NCBI GenBank assembly: GCA_016203335.1
Contig: JACQNA010000089.1
Coordinates: 1 to 13,572, forward strand
Origin: Candidatus Woesearchaeota archaeon
GTDB lineage: Archaea > Nanobdellota > Nanobdellia > Woesearchaeales > JACQNA01
Reading direction: 5' to 3'
DNA length: 13,572 bases
Shown piece by piece: positions 12,993 to 13,572 of the stretch. Made by a program: the position numbers and the translations under genes. Each line of letters opens with the position of its first letter. Positions within the stretch are counted from its first letter, which is position 1. Under the pieces are notes generated by a model. That model was given only the letters and a program-made list of their open reading frames with translations. It had not been told where the DNA came from and ran no database searches.

Positions 12993-13468
12993 GGGAAGTA
13001 CAAGTGGCCCGATGGAAAGACCGGCATCCGGTTATGGAGGGAGAATGGATAGAATATGACGATGTATGCCTGGATCAGGTGCAGCAGGGCAATCGGTTAG
13101 AGCTTGCCCTGGAATGGGATGACCTGCAAGGGCAGCATACCGGCAGGAATCTCTATGCCTATTTTAGCAGCAAGGGAAGATATAGAAGATACACCGGCCA
13201 TCTGCTGCTGGCTAGCTATCCCCTGTCTGTCGGCATTGCATTTGATCCCCGAAAGGGGTGCAGGCAGGGAATGGCAGTATGGGGGACGGACCAGACAGTG
13301 CATTACCATGTGCAGGGAACCCATATGAGCTATGGCAGAAGGGACACGGATTATGAGGTATGGGGATACCGGATTGGCTGGGATGCCCCAAGGTCATTGA
13401 GCATTCTGCCCTTTGCAGATCCTCCGTCGGTTGATGAGTATGTCCGGCAGTTAAAGCGGATGCAGTGA
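12989..13468 (+). CDS. Unrecognised beta-rich protein, last gene of the lysA operon
   Basis: 159 residues, not recognised. Mostly strand-like segments rich in Tyr, Trp, Gly and His (NLYAYFSSKGRYRRYTGHLL, TVHYHVQGTHMSYG, YEVWGYRIGWD), ending in a helix (SVDEYVRQLKRMQ). This could be a small beta-barrel or sandwich; no catalytic motif stands out, though several histidines (TVHYHVQGTH) could bind metal. No signal peptide or membrane helix is evident. ATG 12989 overlaps the preceding stop by 4 nt, with GCAGAGGA at 12975-12982 as ribosome-binding site. Composition is closer to lysA than to the very GC-rich gene before it. Confidence 0.62.
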   Translation: MREVQVARWKDRHPVMEGEWIEYDDVCLDQVQQGNRLELALEWDDLQGQHTGRNLYAYFSSKGRYRRYTGHLLLASYPLSVGIAFDPRKGCRQGMAVWGTDQTVHYHVQGTHMSYGRRDTDYEVWGYRIGWDAPRSLSILPFADPPSVDEYVRQLKRMQ

Positions 13469-13510
13469 ACCCTTAAATATTATAACTTAGTAGTAGTAAA
13501 TATAGAAAGG

Positions 13511-13518
13511 TTTATAAG
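13511..13518 (+). promoter_or_regulatory. TATA box with purine-rich BRE-like element for the next gene
   Basis: TTTATAAG preceded by TATAGAAAGG (13501-13510), the same layout as at 8521-8537. Transcription would start near 13540, about 10 nt before the ATG at 13550. The sequence 13469-13500 is AT-rich, with no gene. Confidence 0.6.
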
Positions 13519-13549
13519 GTGTAATAGGATATTGCTCTTAGGTAAGAGT

Positions 13550-13572
13550 ATGATTCCACAAAAGGATATTGA
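13550..13572 (+). CDS. Start of a truncated gene at the window edge
   Basis: ATG at 13550, followed by six complete codons (product MIPQKDI) and two more bases before the window ends. It is supported by the TATA box at 13511-13518 and a weak GGTAAGAG ribosome-binding site at 13541-13548. Too short to identify. Confidence 0.5.

Overview
The window looks like a chromosomal segment from an archaeon, most likely a small-genome DPANN lineage of the Woesearchaeota/Pacearchaeota type. This rests on four things. Many genes have a TATA box about 26-30 nt before the start codon, so their mRNAs would be leaderless or nearly so. There is a Taw3 wybutosine enzyme, which is found only in archaea and eukaryotes. 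The first gene is a COG1361/CARDB-like surface protein with a C-terminal membrane anchor. Finally, there is a dense mix of DUF2283, HEPN/MNT-like and Cas4-like small genes. The phylum assignment is inferred from protein style, not from a marker gene. I see no rRNA, tRNA, CRISPR array or transposase.

Layout: 1-1479 is the 3' part of a surface (S-layer-like) protein. 1504-2940 is a fused PyrE-PyrF (UMP synthase), AT-richer than its neighbours and with an unusually spaced decarboxylase motif. It is followed by a roughly 125-bp inverted-repeat element (2944-3067) able to form competing hairpins. 3147-4749 is a tight cluster: taw3, a metallo-beta-lactamase-fold hydrolase and a secreted protein of unknown role. 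4770-7277 is an accessory, defence-like stretch: a putative RelE/BECR-like toxin with a DUF2283 partner, a Cas4-like PD-(D/E)XK nuclease with four cysteines, a 45-residue zinc-ribbon protein on the opposite strand, a second DUF2283 protein, and a nucleotidyltransferase with a C-terminal helical (HEPN-like) region.

7351-8457 (minus) is a secreted transglutaminase-like protein. It is transcribed divergently from 8617-9627, a phosphoribosyltransferase-fold protein with TPR-like repeats. 9593-10249 (minus) is an HTH/ACT-domain regulator-like protein. It diverges from a four-gene operon at 10319-13468: an unknown gene, then lysA (diaminopimelate decarboxylase family), then two more unknown genes. 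Two of the three junctions are 4-nt overlaps and the third is a gap of at most 5 nt. The operon is very GC-rich in places. A promoter and the first codons of another gene close the window.

The most attractive candidate for something undescribed is the lysA operon with its three unrecognised partners and its divergent ACT-domain protein. Next are the inverted-repeat element after pyrEF and the toxin/DUF2283 pair.
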